64,000 bases of DNA. It comes from Nakamurella sp. PAMC28650 (lineage in GTDB: Bacteria > Actinomycetota > Actinomycetes > Mycobacteriales > Nakamurellaceae). A program made the translations under genes and the position numbers. A model generated the notes under the pieces. It had not been told where the DNA came from. It worked only from the letters and a program-made list of their open reading frames with translations, and ran no database searches. Location: positions 3,553,001-3,617,000 of the forward strand of contig NZ_CP060298.1 in NCBI RefSeq assembly GCF_014303395.1, given 5' to 3'. This document shows, piece after piece, positions 20,974 through 30,540 of this stretch (position 1 is its first letter; each line of letters opens with the position of its first letter).

Positions 20974-21237
20974 GTGAAGACCTTCGATGCCCTGTTCGCC
21001 GAGTTGCTCGATCGTGCGGCCCGGCGCCCCACCGGATCCGGCACCGTGGAGGCGCTCGATGCCGGCGTCCACGCCCAGGGCAAGAAACTGCTCGAAGAGG
21101 CCGGCGAGGTCTGGATCGCGGCCGAGCACGAGAGTGACGACGCGCTGGCCCTGGAGATCTCCCAGCTGCTCTACCGCGCGCAGGTCATCATGGTCGGGCG
21201 AGGCATCGGGCTCGAGCAGGTCTACAAGCATCTGTAG
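20974..21237 (+). CDS. hisE: Phosphoribosyl-ATP pyrophosphatase
   Basis: Second step of histidine synthesis: hydrolysis of phosphoribosyl-ATP to phosphoribosyl-AMP and pyrophosphate. At 87 residues it is the normal size of a stand-alone actinobacterial HisE. The metal-binding helices are recognisable in [18 protein letters not shown] and [13 protein letters not shown]. The frame is open for 396 nt upstream, but that part shadows the Eis-like gene; the GTG at 20974 ([11 protein letters not shown]) is the correct start, with a GAGAAT hexamer 8 nt before it. hisG follows after 107 bp, as in Mycobacterium. Confidence 0.96.
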   Translation: MKTFDALFAELLDRAARRPTGSGTVEALDAGVHAQGKKLLEEAGEVWIAAEHESDDALALEISQLLYRAQVIMVGRGIGLEQVYKHL

Positions 21238-21344
21238 GGCGCCGCACGCTGGTTCCCGCGCCGTACGCGCTGCCCTGACCTGTCTGAAAACCGTTGCTGC
21301 ATCGGGTAGCCGGTCACCGTTCTGCTGAAACCTGAGGAACTTCC

Positions 21345-22190
21345 ATGCTGAGAGTTGCCGTCCCGAACAAGGGCACGTTGAGCGAGCCCGCCACCGAGAT
21401 GCTGCGTGAGGCCGGCTACCGGCAGCGGCACGACTCCCGTGACCTGACCGTGCTGGACGCCCCGAACGACGTCGAGTTCTTCTTCCTGCGCCCCAAGGAC
21501 ATCGCGATCTACGTCGGGTCCGGCGAGCTGGATCTGGGCATCACCGGCCGCGACCTGACCGCGGATTCCGGGGCCCCCGTCACCGAACAGCTCGGCCTCG
21601 GATTCGGTCACTCCACGTTCCGCTACGCCGCGCCGATCGGCCGGGAGTGGCAGGTGTCGGATCTCGCCGGACTCCGCGTTGCCACCGCCTACCCGAAGCT
21701 CGTCCGGGAGAACCTGGGTGCCAGAGGCATCACCGCGGACGTCATCCGGCTGGACGGCGCCGTCGAGATCTCCATCCAACTCGGCGTCGCCGATGCGATC
21801 GCCGACGTCGTCGGATCGGGGCGCACGCTCCGACAGCACGCCCTGGCGCCGTTCGGCGAGGTGATCTGCGACTCCGAGGCCGTCATGATCACCCGCGCCG
21901 ACACCGACGTGTCGTCGGCAGCCCGTCAGCTGATCAGCCGGCTGCAGGGTGTGGTCTTCGCCCAGCAGTACCTGATGCTCGACTACGACTGCCCGAAGAA
22001 TCTGCTCGACCGGGCCACGCAGATCACCCCCGGTCTCGAGTCGCCGACCGTGGCTCCGCTCGCCGACCCGGACTGGGTCGCCGTCCGGGCGATGGTGTTG
22101 CGCAGCCAGTCGAACCCAGTGATGGACGCCCTGGCCGCCGTCGGCGCGAAGGCGATCCTGGCCTCCGACATCCGCTCCTGCCGGCTCTAG
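21345..22190 (+). CDS. hisG: ATP phosphoribosyltransferase, long form
   Basis: First committed step of histidine synthesis: ATP plus PRPP to phosphoribosyl-ATP. The 281-residue protein is the long, homohexameric form with a C-terminal ACT-like regulatory domain that binds histidine. Diagnostic pieces are [15 protein letters not shown] at the start, the substrate-binding [13 protein letters not shown] and the PRPP-binding-type loop [26 protein letters not shown] lies about 6 nt before the ATG. I see no leader peptide with His codons in the 107-bp hisE-hisG gap. An inverted repeat starts 2 bp after the stop. Confidence 0.97.
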   Translation: MLRVAVPNKGTLSEPATEMLREAGYRQRHDSRDLTVLDAPNDVEFFFLRPKDIAIYVGSGELDLGITGRDLTADSGAPVTEQLGLGFGHSTFRYAAPIGREWQVSDLAGLRVATAYPKLVRENLGARGITADVIRLDGAVEISIQLGVADAIADVVGSGRTLRQHALAPFGEVICDSEAVMITRADTDVSSAARQLISRLQGVVFAQQYLMLDYDCPKNLLDRATQITPGLESPTVAPLADPDWVAVRAMVLRSQSNPVMDALAAVGAKAILASDIRSCRL

Positions 22191-22192
22191 CA

Positions 22193-22293
22193 GGCGTGGA
22201 TCAACTTCGCAGGCATGGACGAAATTGACGACTTCTGTCCCATGAGCCCCAAATGGCCAACTTTGATCCATGCCTGGGAAGTTGATCCACGCC
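22193..22293. repeat. Long inverted repeat between convergent genes
   Basis: The 27-bp arm at 22193-22219 (GGCGTGGATCAACTTCGCAG...) and the arm at 22267-22293 are reverse complements with one mismatch, around a 47-bp centre. The arm matches the repeat at 913 in 26 of 27 positions. Lying between hisG and the convergent thioesterase, it may end transcription in both directions. The rest of this intergenic stretch shows nothing else. Confidence 0.85.
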
Positions 22294-22345
22294 AAGAAGG
22301 GGGCAGGCGGGGTCAGCGACTCCGGGGAGTCCGATCCGGTCCGGC

Positions 22346-23137
22346 TCAGGCCAGCGGGCGGACGGTGAGCGTCTGGGCGGAACGCCCGATCGGCCCGTCG
22401 AGGTCGTGCAGGACGGAGGAGGTCAGCCCGAGGCCGTCGGCGCCGAAGGAGACGTCGGTCTCCATCCCGACCCAGATGCCGGTCGGTCGGCGGAACAGGT
22501 GCACCGTGAGGTCGGTGTTCGGGAACATCACCTCGCCGGGCATGGCGCGGACGGCCACGCCGTTGGCGGTGTCGATGACGCCGAAGAACCGGGCGAGGTC
22601 CGACGTCGGTTCGCCGTCCAGGAGGGTGCATCCCGGCCGCACCCAGACGGTCGACCGGCCCGGGACGTGGCCGCCGAGCCTGCGGGCTTCCAACGACCGG
22701 ATGAAGCCACCCGGCCAGATACCGGCCATCGGGAACGGTTCGGCCTCGTCGGGGCCAGGGATGCGTCCCAGGTCGGTCGCCGCGATCGCCGAGGTGTCGG
22801 AGACGGCCAGTCGCCAGGCGACGGCCCTGACCACGGGACGACCGCCGGCCGTCATCTCGGCTTCGAGCAGTTCGATCGTCCGACCGGGGCGCACCACCCG
22901 CGCGGTCACTTCGACCTCGCCTGACGGGATCGACCCCAGGATGTCGTAGGCGACCCGTGACATGGCCAGATCAGTTCTGGGAGAGCAGCTCTCGAGCACA
23001 TGCGCGATCAGTCCCGATACCGGCGCCATGTGCTGCTGGCCGCTGGACCACGCTCCCTGAGAGTGTTCCGTCGACAGATATCGGCCGTCGCCGAGCGGTA
23101 GGTAGTAGGCGGGCGGTACCGCGGTCGGAAGGTTCAC
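22346..23137 (-). CDS. Acyl-CoA thioesterase-like double hotdog protein
   Basis: A 263-residue protein resembling TesB-type double-hotdog thioesterases: the hotdog halves are visible as GQQHMAPVSGLIAHVLE and MSRVAYDILGSIPSGEVEV in the first half, and LTVHLFRRPTGIWVGMETDVSFGADGLGLTSSVLHDLDG near the end, which is the typical last block (Asp, Gly, Gly, Leu and a closing DLDG). It should hydrolyse acyl-CoA thioesters; chain preference is unknown. The start is GTG 23137, with TAACCT 7 nt upstream. It is transcribed after the RecB-like gene, 10 bp away, but appears to have its own promoter. Confidence 0.83.
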   Translation of the reverse strand: MNLPTAVPPAYYLPLGDGRYLSTEHSQGAWSSGQQHMAPVSGLIAHVLESCSPRTDLAMSRVAYDILGSIPSGEVEVTARVVRPGRTIELLEAEMTAGGRPVVRAVAWRLAVSDTSAIAATDLGRIPGPDEAEPFPMAGIWPGGFIRSLEARRLGGHVPGRSTVWVRPGCTLLDGEPTSDLARFFGVIDTANGVAVRAMPGEVMFPNTDLTVHLFRRPTGIWVGMETDVSFGADGLGLTSSVLHDLDGPIGRSAQTLTVRPLA

Positions 23138-23144
23138 CGCGCCA

Positions 23145-23150
23145 AGGTTA
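23145..23150 (-). promoter_or_regulatory. -10-like hexamer for the thioesterase
   Basis: Read on the minus strand, TAACCT lies 7 nt before the GTG at 23137. Confidence 0.4.
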
Positions 23151-24032
23151 GCCGGGCTCCCCGGACCGGTTCACCACTCCGACGTAGGGGGGCGGCGTAC
23201 CGCCGAACTCCGGACACGACGATTGGTGGCTGCACCACCGGCAGGCCGAACTCCGGCGCGGAGGGAAGTCCCCGGTCGCCACCGCGCAGCTGATCGCGGC
23301 CCACAGAGCGACCACGCCGCGCTCGAAGGCGAGCAGCTCCTCGAGGCTGGGGCGATAGCGCAGGGTCGCGGAGTCTGCGAGATACAGCAACTTCAGCTCG
23401 GTCGGCACCACACCATGCAGTCGATAGATCATCAACGCGTAGAACTTCAGCTGGTAGAGGCTCCCGGTCTCCCACTGCTCGGAGGGCGACCGTCCGCTCT
23501 TGTAGTCGACGATCCTGATCTCGCCGGTACGCGCGACGTCGACCCGGTCGATGAAGCCTTTGAGCGGAACCGCACCGTCGGGTCCGGCGAGTTCCACGGT
23601 GACGGCCAGTTCGCAGGCCCGCGGAGTGAACGACGAGGGATCTTCCAGGGTGAAGTACGACCTGACCAGGCTCGCCGCACCGACCAACCAGGCCGCCCGG
23701 TCCTCGTCCGTCACCAGCGCCCCCAGTGCGGGATCCGCCGACAGACGCTCCCAGGTCGGTGCCACCGATTCGAGGCAGGCCTGCTCGGTGCGATCGGTCG
23801 GCGCCGCGGCGAACAGTCGCTCCAGGACGGCATGGACGAGCGTCCCCCGGACGGCGGCCCTGCTCGGCGGCTCCGGGATCCGGTCGATGGCCCGCAGACG
23901 GTAGAGCAGTGGACAGGTCTTGAAGTCGTTGGCGCGCGAGGGCGAAAGGCTGAGCGCCGGTCGAGGAACCGAAGGCTCGACCGGCCGGACCGGATCCGCG
24001 GCCGCTGATGGCTGGGTCGACCCCGATGACAT
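23148..24032 (-). CDS. RecB-family PD-(D/E)XK exonuclease
   Basis: Nuclease of 294 residues, the likely counterpart of mycobacterial Rv2119. The PD-(D/E)XK core is seen in RGTLVHAVLERLF (metal-binding His), KGFIDRVDV (Asp) and EIRIVDYKSG (Asp-x-Lys). One Cys in NDFKTCPLLYRLR and three more in the C-terminal CRWCSHQSSCPEF fit the four-Cys iron-sulfur cluster of AddB/Cas4-type nucleases. The long Ala/Arg/Gly-rich N-terminus available upstream comes from an intergenic repeat; ATG 24032 (MSSGSTQPS) has TACGCT 6 nt upstream. A role in DNA repair is inferred from the family. Confidence 0.88.
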   Translation of the reverse strand: MSSGSTQPSAAADPVRPVEPSVPRPALSLSPSRANDFKTCPLLYRLRAIDRIPEPPSRAAVRGTLVHAVLERLFAAAPTDRTEQACLESVAPTWERLSADPALGALVTDEDRAAWLVGAASLVRSYFTLEDPSSFTPRACELAVTVELAGPDGAVPLKGFIDRVDVARTGEIRIVDYKSGRSPSEQWETGSLYQLKFYALMIYRLHGVVPTELKLLYLADSATLRYRPSLEELLAFERGVVALWAAISCAVATGDFPPRRSSACRWCSHQSSCPEFGGTPPPYVGVVNRSGEPG

Positions 24033-24038
24033 GGCCCG

Positions 24039-24044
24039 AGCGTA
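24039..24044 (-). promoter_or_regulatory. -10-like hexamer for the RecB-family nuclease
   Basis: Read on the minus strand, TACGCT lies 6 nt before the ATG at 24032. Confidence 0.4.
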
Positions 24045-24059
24045 GATCCGGGCACCGAC

Positions 24060-24143
24060 AGCGACCTCGCGCGCCGCGCGCCCCAGCGACGCCCCGCGCC
24101 CCAGCGACCACGCCCGCCCCAGCGACCTCGCGCGCCGCGCGCC
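24060..24143. repeat. GC-rich direct repeats in a divergent promoter region
   Basis: AGCGACCTCGCGCGCCGCGC is present at 24060 and again at 24121; between them a CCCCAGCGAC unit recurs. The two copies also contain the self-complementary GCGCGCCGCGCGC-type run. The array lies between the divergent nuclease and M50 protease genes. Confidence 0.75.
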
Positions 24144-24168
24144 ACCGGGGCCCGGCACGGGCGGGCAC

Positions 24169-24174
24169 TACCCT
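24169..24174 (+). promoter_or_regulatory. -10-like hexamer for the M50 protease
   Basis: TACCCT lies 6 nt before the GTG at 24181. Confidence 0.4.
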
Positions 24175-24180
24175 GCTGGG

Positions 24181-25335
24181 GTGTCCGTCGATCCGCTCCG
24201 CACCGCCTTGCCGCGACCCCAAGGCGGCCGGCGGAGCTTCGGCATTCCACTGGGGCGCATCGGCGGCATCCCCATCGTCCTGTCCCTGTCGTGGCTGCTG
24301 TCCGTGCTGATCATCGCGATCCTGGCCACTCCGGTGGTGCAGCAGGCGATTCCGGGCATCTCCACCGGCGCGGCCGTGGCGGTGTCGATCGGGCTCGGCG
24401 TGCTGCTGGGGGTCAGTGTGCTGGCGCACGAACTGGGCCACTGCCTGGCCGCACGTTCGCTCGGCGTCCCGGTGCTGCAGGTCCGTCTGTACCTACTGGG
24501 CGGCGTCTCCGAACTCGGCCGTCTCCCGAGCACGCCACGGGAGGAGGCCGCCATCGCCGCAGCGGGACCAGGGGTGTCGGCCCTGCTGGCCGGCGTGTTC
24601 GGCCTGCTGGTCGGCAGCACCACACCGCACACCGTCAGCTGGCTGCTGCTGATCGAACTGGCGCTGGCGAACCTGGTGGTGGCGTTCTTCAACTTCCTGC
24701 CCGCACTTCCGCTGGACGGCGGACGCGTGCTGCGGGCCGGTGTCTGGCGTGTCTCCGGCCGCCGGCGGTGGGGGACCCTGTCCGCGGTGATCGGCGGCTA
24801 CGTCATCGCGCTCGCGCTGGTGATCTGGGGCCTCGTCGAGCTCGCCGGATCCACCAGGGCTGCCCTTCTGCAGGGCGGCGTGGCCGTGGTGATGGCCGTC
24901 TTCATCGGCATCGGGGCCGCCTCCGAGCGGAACTCCGACAAGGTGGTCAGGTGGCCGGCGCACGTCACCATAGCCAGCCTGGCCAGGGCTGTCGTGCAGT
25001 TGCCGGCCGAATCACCGGTCGCGCTCGCGCACCAGGTGGCCGCGGGCCGTGCCGTGATCCTCACCGGAGCCGACGGTCTGGCCGTGGGGCTGATGGACGA
25101 AGCAATGGCGATCGAGCTGGCCAGGAACCAGCCGAACGCGCCCGCCACCATGGCGGCCCGGCCGATCACACCCGAGATGGTGATTCTCGCCGACGACCAG
25201 CCTGCGGAGGTAGTGGATCGCCTGCGCCTCGTGTCCGCGACCCACTTCCTCCTGGTCGACGACAGCGGCCGGCCCGCCGGAGTTGTGCTCGCGGACGACA
25301 TCGCCCGGATACTGACCAGGCGCCGGAACCACTAG
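24181..25335 (+). CDS. Site-2-protease family (M50) metallopeptidase with CBS pair
   Basis: Intramembrane zinc protease of 384 residues. The zinc-binding HELGH is at 83-87 within a membrane segment, and the third ligand, Asp179, lies in LPALPLDGGR. Six or so hydrophobic segments span about 30-240; a soluble C-terminal part (about 255-380) has the shape of a CBS pair, with the repeated PITPEMVILADDQPAEVVDRLRL and a DDIARIL ending. This SpoIVFB-like class cleaves membrane proteins such as anti-sigma factors; the target is unknown. trmI begins 52 bp downstream and may be co-transcribed, although it has its own Shine-Dalgarno site. Confidence 0.92.
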   Translation: MSVDPLRTALPRPQGGRRSFGIPLGRIGGIPIVLSLSWLLSVLIIAILATPVVQQAIPGISTGAAVAVSIGLGVLLGVSVLAHELGHCLAARSLGVPVLQVRLYLLGGVSELGRLPSTPREEAAIAAAGPGVSALLAGVFGLLVGSTTPHTVSWLLLIELALANLVVAFFNFLPALPLDGGRVLRAGVWRVSGRRRWGTLSAVIGGYVIALALVIWGLVELAGSTRAALLQGGVAVVMAVFIGIGAASERNSDKVVRWPAHVTIASLARAVVQLPAESPVALAHQVAAGRAVILTGADGLAVGLMDEAMAIELARNQPNAPATMAARPITPEMVILADDQPAEVVDRLRLVSATHFLLVDDSGRPAGVVLADDIARILTRRRNH

Positions 25336-25378
25336 GCGCCGGCAGGGGTGTGCCGATCAGCGGCCGCCGCCGAGGTGA

Positions 25379-26209
<831 letters not shown>

Positions 26210-26233
26210 CGGTCGTCAGCCCGAGCACATCTT

Positions 26234-27193
26234 TCAGCTCCCGTCCTCGACGACCATCTCGAAGGTGATCGAGGTGGTGGTGGAGCCAGTGCTGGCGGAC
26301 ATCTGAATGGTTCCCCGATCCCCGCTGAGGACGGGAAGTCCGGTGATCCTGATGAACTTGATCGCGTCCAACTGGCTCTGCGTCGTCTGGGCGGCCGCGG
26401 CCCGACACACCACGGCCAGCACGCCGCCGAGGCTCTTGTGGTTGACCGCGTCGACGAACGCCGACGCGGTCGCGTAGGCGGCTGCCCGGTCGCCATCGGT
26501 CCGCCCGCCGGTGGTCGGGTCGCTGGTGCGGGTACCCGTCGTTCCGGTGTCCGTCGGGCGGGTGTCCGTCGGCCGGGTGTCCGTCGTTCCGGTGTCCGTG
26601 GTGGGCGCGTCCGTGGTGGGGGTGTCCGTCGGTCCGGCGTTCGTGGTGGGCGCGTCCGCGGTGGGGGTCACGCCGGAATTGCCGTTCCCGCCATCGGTTC
26701 CGGTCGAGGAACCGGGCGCGGGAAAGGGGCGCGCCCCTCCCGGGTTGCCGCCAGGCGTGCCTGCGGGATTCCCGGCCGAACTTCCGGCGGGAGCGGAGCT
26801 CACCGGTCCCAACCGGCCGGCGTCGGTCGAGGCGGCCTTCTTGGTGACCAGGACGGTGATGACCACCGCAGCCGCGATGACGACGACAGCCAGCACCGCC
26901 AACAGCACGCTGCGGTTGCCTCTCGACGGTGGCGGGCCGGGCGGCCCTCCCCAGCCGGCAGGAGGCTGCGGCGGGAAGTGCGGCTGCGGTAGGAAGGGCG
27001 GCTGCGGTGGATAAGGCTGCGGTGGGAACGACTGCTGCGGTGGATACGGCTGCGGTGGATACGGCTGCTGTGGGTACGGCTGCTGTGAACCCGGCTGCGG
27101 GGGAAACGGGGATCCGGGTGGGTGGAGCGGTTGGCGACCGTACTCGGCCCAGGGGTTCCCGCCGGGTGGTGGCTGCTGCCAGGAATCGTTCAT
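26234..27193 (-). CDS. Proline-rich single-pass membrane protein
   Basis: Unrecognised protein of 319 residues. The N-terminal about 90 residues are Pro/Gln/Tyr-rich (repeats of PYPPQ and FPPQP). One TM segment at about 98-118 (SVLLAVLAVVVIAAAVVITVLV) follows basic residues, so the C-terminal part is likely outside. A linker rich in Gly/Ser and then Thr/Asp (TPTTDAPTTDTGTTDTRPTD) leads to a folded domain of about 90 residues starting DGDRAAAYATASAFVDAVNHKSLGGVLAVVC, like the NTF2-type or DUF4878-like domains of actinobacterial surface proteins. The ATG at 27193 (MNDSWQQPP) is preferred over 27301. The gene is convergent with trmI and divergent from arc. Confidence 0.75.
   Translation of the reverse strand: MNDSWQQPPPGGNPWAEYGRQPLHPPGSPFPPQPGSQQPYPQQPYPPQPYPPQQSFPPQPYPPQPPFLPQPHFPPQPPAGWGGPPGPPPSRGNRSVLLAVLAVVVIAAAVVITVLVTKKAASTDAGRLGPVSSAPAGSSAGNPAGTPGGNPGGARPFPAPGSSTGTDGGNGNSGVTPTADAPTTNAGPTDTPTTDAPTTDTGTTDTRPTDTRPTDTGTTGTRTSDPTTGGRTDGDRAAAYATASAFVDAVNHKSLGGVLAVVCRAAAAQTTQSQLDAIKFIRITGLPVLSGDRGTIQMSASTGSTTTSITFEMVVEDGS
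26504..26650. repeat. Degenerate tandem repeat in the membrane-protein linker
   Basis: Units related to GGTGTCCGTCGGTCGGG and GGCGCGTCCGTGGTGGG repeat about eight to ten times. On the minus strand they encode the TTD/TDT/RPTD linker, so copy number would change linker length only. Confidence 0.7.
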
Positions 27194-27398
27194 GTCGGTG
27201 TGCGTTTCCCTCCGGTCCAACGGCCGTTCCACTCTGGTTCGCCCGCTTGTCGCCCCTCCGACGGTCGACCAGGGGCCGGGGTTCCCCGGTACGGCCGTCA
27301 TTCACACGTCACCCGTATGACTCATGCCTCCGCTGTACTGCTCTCAGGCGCAGGTAGGGTTGAAAGATCTACGAGCCCACGGACAACGGGAGGGCGAT

Positions 27399-29201
27399 GT
27401 GACAGACGGCGACATCACCGGCGGCGATCATGGATCGGCCGGAGATCAGACGGGGCCGGAACACGGCTACCTCCAGAGTCCGGCCGCGCTGAGCGCGCAG
27501 ATCCGGGTATTGAACGACGAGGTCGCCCAGCTCCGTCGCCGCCTCGCGGTGGCCCCCATGGACACCCGGCCGCTGGAACGCCAGCTGTCGGAGTCGATGA
27601 CCCGGCTCAACGCCCTCACCGAACGCAACGAGAAGCTGGTCCTGACGCTTCGTGAAGCCCGCGGCCAGCTGCTCCAGCTGAAGGAAGAGGTCGATCGTCT
27701 CGCCCAGCCGCCGAGCGGCTACGGCGTGTTCCTGTCGTCCGGGCCGGAAGGCACTCTCGAGGTGTTCACCGGCGGCCGGCGGATGCGACTCGCGGTCTCG
27801 CCGTCGATCGACGTGCCCGCCCTGCGGCGTGGCCAGCAGTTGCGGCTCAACGAGGCGCTGACGGTGGTCGAGGCCGGCGCCTTCGAACTCGTCGGTGAGG
27901 TGTGCGCGCTGCGCGAGGTCCTGGACCACGATCGGGCTCTGGTCGTCGGGCACGCCGACGAGGAACGGGTGGTCAACCTGGCCTCCCCGCTGATGGACAT
28001 CGCACTGAAGCCCGGTGACTCCCTGCTGGTCGACACCAAGGCCGGATTCGCCTACGAGCGCGTCCCCAAGGCCGAGGTCGAAGACCTTGTGCTGGAGGAG
28101 GTGCCGGACGTCGAGTACAGCGACATCGGCGGGCTCACCCGGCAGATCGAGCAGATCCGCGATGCGGTGGAGCTTCCGTTCCTGCACGCCGAACTCTTCC
28201 GGGAGTTCTCGCTCCGTCCGCCGAAGGGCGTCCTGCTGTACGGCCCTCCCGGTTGTGGCAAGACCCTGATCGCGAAGGCCGTCGCCAACTCCTTGGCCAA
28301 GAAGGTGGCCGCGGCTCGAGGGGTCGAGCACATCACCAGCTACTTCCTGAACATCAAGGGCCCGGAGCTGCTGAACAAGTACGTCGGCGAGACCGAGCGC
28401 ACCATTCGACTGATCTTCCAACGGGCCCGTGAGAAGGCTTCGGACGGCACACCGGTCATCGTCTTCTTCGACGAGATGGACTCGGTCTTCCGGACCCGCG
28501 GGACGGGTGTCTCCTCCGACGTCGAGACCACCATCGTCCCGCAGCTGCTCAGCGAGATCGACGGCGTCGAAGGTCTGGAGAACGTCATCGTCATCGGGGC
28601 CTCCAACCGCGAGGACATGATCGACCCGGCCATCCTGCGCCCGGGCCGGCTGGACGTGAAGATCAAGATCGAGCGTCCGGACGCCGAATCGGCGACCGAC
28701 ATCTTCGCCAAGTACCTGGTGCCGACGTTGCCGATCCACCCGGACGATCTCGCCGAGTTCGCGGGGGACCGTCAGGCGACGATCACCGCGATGATCCAGC
28801 ACACCGTGGAGCGGATGTACGCCGAAACCGACGAGAACCGGTTCCTGGAGGTCACCTACGCCAACGGCGACAAGGAGGTCCTGTACTTCAAGGACTTCAA
28901 TTCCGGCGCGATGATCCAGAACATCGTCGACCGGGCGAAGAAGTCGGCCATCAAGGAACGCCTCGAGACCCGCGGCGCCATCGGTACGGGTGGCCTGCGG
29001 ATGACGAATCTGCTGGACGCCATCATCGACGAGTTCGCCGAGAACGAAGATCTGCCGAACACCACGAATCCGGACGACTGGGCGCGGATCTCGGGCAAGA
29101 AGGGCGAGCGGATCGTCTACATCCGCACGCTCGTCTCGGGCAAGCAGTCCGAGGGATCGCGGGCCATCGACACCGCCTCCAACACGGGTCAGTACCTGTA
29201 G
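27399..29201 (+). CDS. arc: Proteasomal AAA+ ATPase (ARC/Mpa)
   Basis: Hexameric unfoldase that recognises Pup and feeds pupylated proteins into the 20S proteasome. The 600-residue protein has an N-terminal coiled coil (about 30-102) for Pup binding, two OB-type interdomain regions (about 105-245), and an AAA domain with Walker A GPPGCGKT (282-289) and Walker [11 protein letters not shown] (Asp358). The last residues are GQYL, the C-terminal docking motif that opens the proteasome gate. GTG 27399 has GGGAGG at a good distance. The dop-pup-prcBA cluster follows about 7.5 kb later, separated here by minus-strand genes that are not part of the Pup system. Confidence 0.98.
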   Translation: MTDGDITGGDHGSAGDQTGPEHGYLQSPAALSAQIRVLNDEVAQLRRRLAVAPMDTRPLERQLSESMTRLNALTERNEKLVLTLREARGQLLQLKEEVDRLAQPPSGYGVFLSSGPEGTLEVFTGGRRMRLAVSPSIDVPALRRGQQLRLNEALTVVEAGAFELVGEVCALREVLDHDRALVVGHADEERVVNLASPLMDIALKPGDSLLVDTKAGFAYERVPKAEVEDLVLEEVPDVEYSDIGGLTRQIEQIRDAVELPFLHAELFREFSLRPPKGVLLYGPPGCGKTLIAKAVANSLAKKVAAARGVEHITSYFLNIKGPELLNKYVGETERTIRLIFQRAREKASDGTPVIVFFDEMDSVFRTRGTGVSSDVETTIVPQLLSEIDGVEGLENVIVIGASNREDMIDPAILRPGRLDVKIKIERPDAESATDIFAKYLVPTLPIHPDDLAEFAGDRQATITAMIQHTVERMYAETDENRFLEVTYANGDKEVLYFKDFNSGAMIQNIVDRAKKSAIKERLETRGAIGTGGLRMTNLLDAIIDEFAENEDLPNTTNPDDWARISGKKGERIVYIRTLVSGKQSEGSRAIDTASNTGQYL

Positions 29202-29247
29202 GAGCGTGACCTGTCGAGGCGTCCCAGGATCGATGGTCGTCTCGTGA

Positions 29248-30486
29248 TCAGGCGAGGAAGCCCAGGGGCGCGGCGGTGCTCCCGACGATCGGCTGCGGGT
29301 CGGTACGCACCACCTTGCTGAGCAGTTCGCCGTAGACCGTGCGGAAGTCGACGTTGGACTTGAGGTCGGCGTCATCCAGGTCGGTCAGGCTCGGCTGTTC
29401 GCCGTAGAAGCCGCCCTTGACCGGCAGGCCGGCGACGAACATCGGCCCGGCGGTCCCGTGGTCGGTGCCGTGCGAGGCGTTGGCGCCGACCCGGCGGCCG
29501 AACTCCGAGTAGGCCATCACCACGACGTCCTTGCCGCGGGGATCGGCGGCCATCGACGCGAGGAACCCGGACAGGGCCGTGTCCAGGGTGCCGAGTTGGG
29601 TCTGCTGGGTGCCCTTCTCGTCCGCATGGGTGTCGAAGCCGCCGAGGCTGACCGTGTAGACGGTGGTCGGCACACCGGCCTTGATGCAGCGGGCCACCAT
29701 GTCGAACTGTGCGCCCAGACCCTGCTGTCCGCCCGCCGTTCCGGCGGGGGTCGCCTCGTCGGCCGGGGTGACGTCGGCCGCTCCCGCCAGCACCGGCGAG
29801 AAGGTGGCATCCACCTTGCGCTCGGAACAATAGGACGCCGCGACCATGGCCTGGAACGGCGTGTCGGCGCTGTCGGTCTTGCCGAGACCGGTGAACGCAG
29901 CACCGAGCGCGGCCGGGAGCCGGGTGCTCCGGCCCAGCGGGAGGGCGGCCGCGGCGCCCTTGGCCCCGACGGCCAGCGGCGGCAACACCGACCCGATGTT
30001 GACCGCCCGGGTCGGGTCGTCGCCGGAGAGGTCCAGCCACCGCCCGATCCAGCCCGTGTTGATCGGAGCCGAGGGAGAGGCCGTCTGCCAGATGTCCATT
30101 GACCGGAAGTGGCTGTGGTCGGGCTGCGGATATCCGACGCCGCGGACGATGGCGAGCTGCTGGTTGGACCAGAGGGCGGCCATCCCCTTCATCGCGGGGT
30201 TCAGGCCCAGTCCGTCGCCGAGCTGGTGCACCTCCGCCGCCGTGTACGCGAAGTCAGGACGGGCCTTGAGGTACGCCGGATCGGCGTACGGGATGACCGC
30301 GCCCAGGCCGTCGTTACCGCCGTACAGCGTGACGATCACCAGGATCGGGGTGCCACCGGCCAGCGGGTTGGCGGCGGCCTTGCGTTGCAGTTCGGGCCAG
30401 CTGACGTAGCCGGCCGCGACGGCCGCTGCTGCGACGCCTGCGGTCCCGGAAGCCACCAGGAATCGGCGGCGGGTCACGATGTTCAT
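29248..30486 (-). CDS. DUF1501 protein with Tat-type signal peptide
   Basis: Exported protein of 412 residues of the DUF1501 family (alkaline phosphatase/sulfatase superfamily in fold). The start MNIVTRRRFLVASGTAGVAA has the twin-arginine pattern followed by a hydrophobic stretch, so it is probably exported folded by Tat; tatC is at 56969. Family motifs are VTLYGGNDGLGAVIPY (start of the core), HSHFRSMDIWQT-type block, SLGGFDTHADEKGTQ and YSEFGRRVGANASHGTDHGTAGPMF. It is paired with the DUF1800 gene 54 bp upstream, as is common; no reaction has been settled for either family. Confidence 0.9.
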   Translation of the reverse strand: MNIVTRRRFLVASGTAGVAAAAVAAGYVSWPELQRKAAANPLAGGTPILVIVTLYGGNDGLGAVIPYADPAYLKARPDFAYTAAEVHQLGDGLGLNPAMKGMAALWSNQQLAIVRGVGYPQPDHSHFRSMDIWQTASPSAPINTGWIGRWLDLSGDDPTRAVNIGSVLPPLAVGAKGAAAALPLGRSTRLPAALGAAFTGLGKTDSADTPFQAMVAASYCSERKVDATFSPVLAGAADVTPADEATPAGTAGGQQGLGAQFDMVARCIKAGVPTTVYTVSLGGFDTHADEKGTQQTQLGTLDTALSGFLASMAADPRGKDVVVMAYSEFGRRVGANASHGTDHGTAGPMFVAGLPVKGGFYGEQPSLTDLDDADLKSNVDFRTVYGELLSKVVRTDPQPIVGSTAAPLGFLA

Positions 30487-30540
30487 GCAGATCACCTCGA
30501 AATATGTTGTGGTGCAGACGAATTGAGGAAAGACGGGGGT

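Noticed and set aside
27369-29375. Minus-strand open frame of 668 codons opposite arc
   Set aside because: Shadow of arc; the plus-strand protein is unmistakable.
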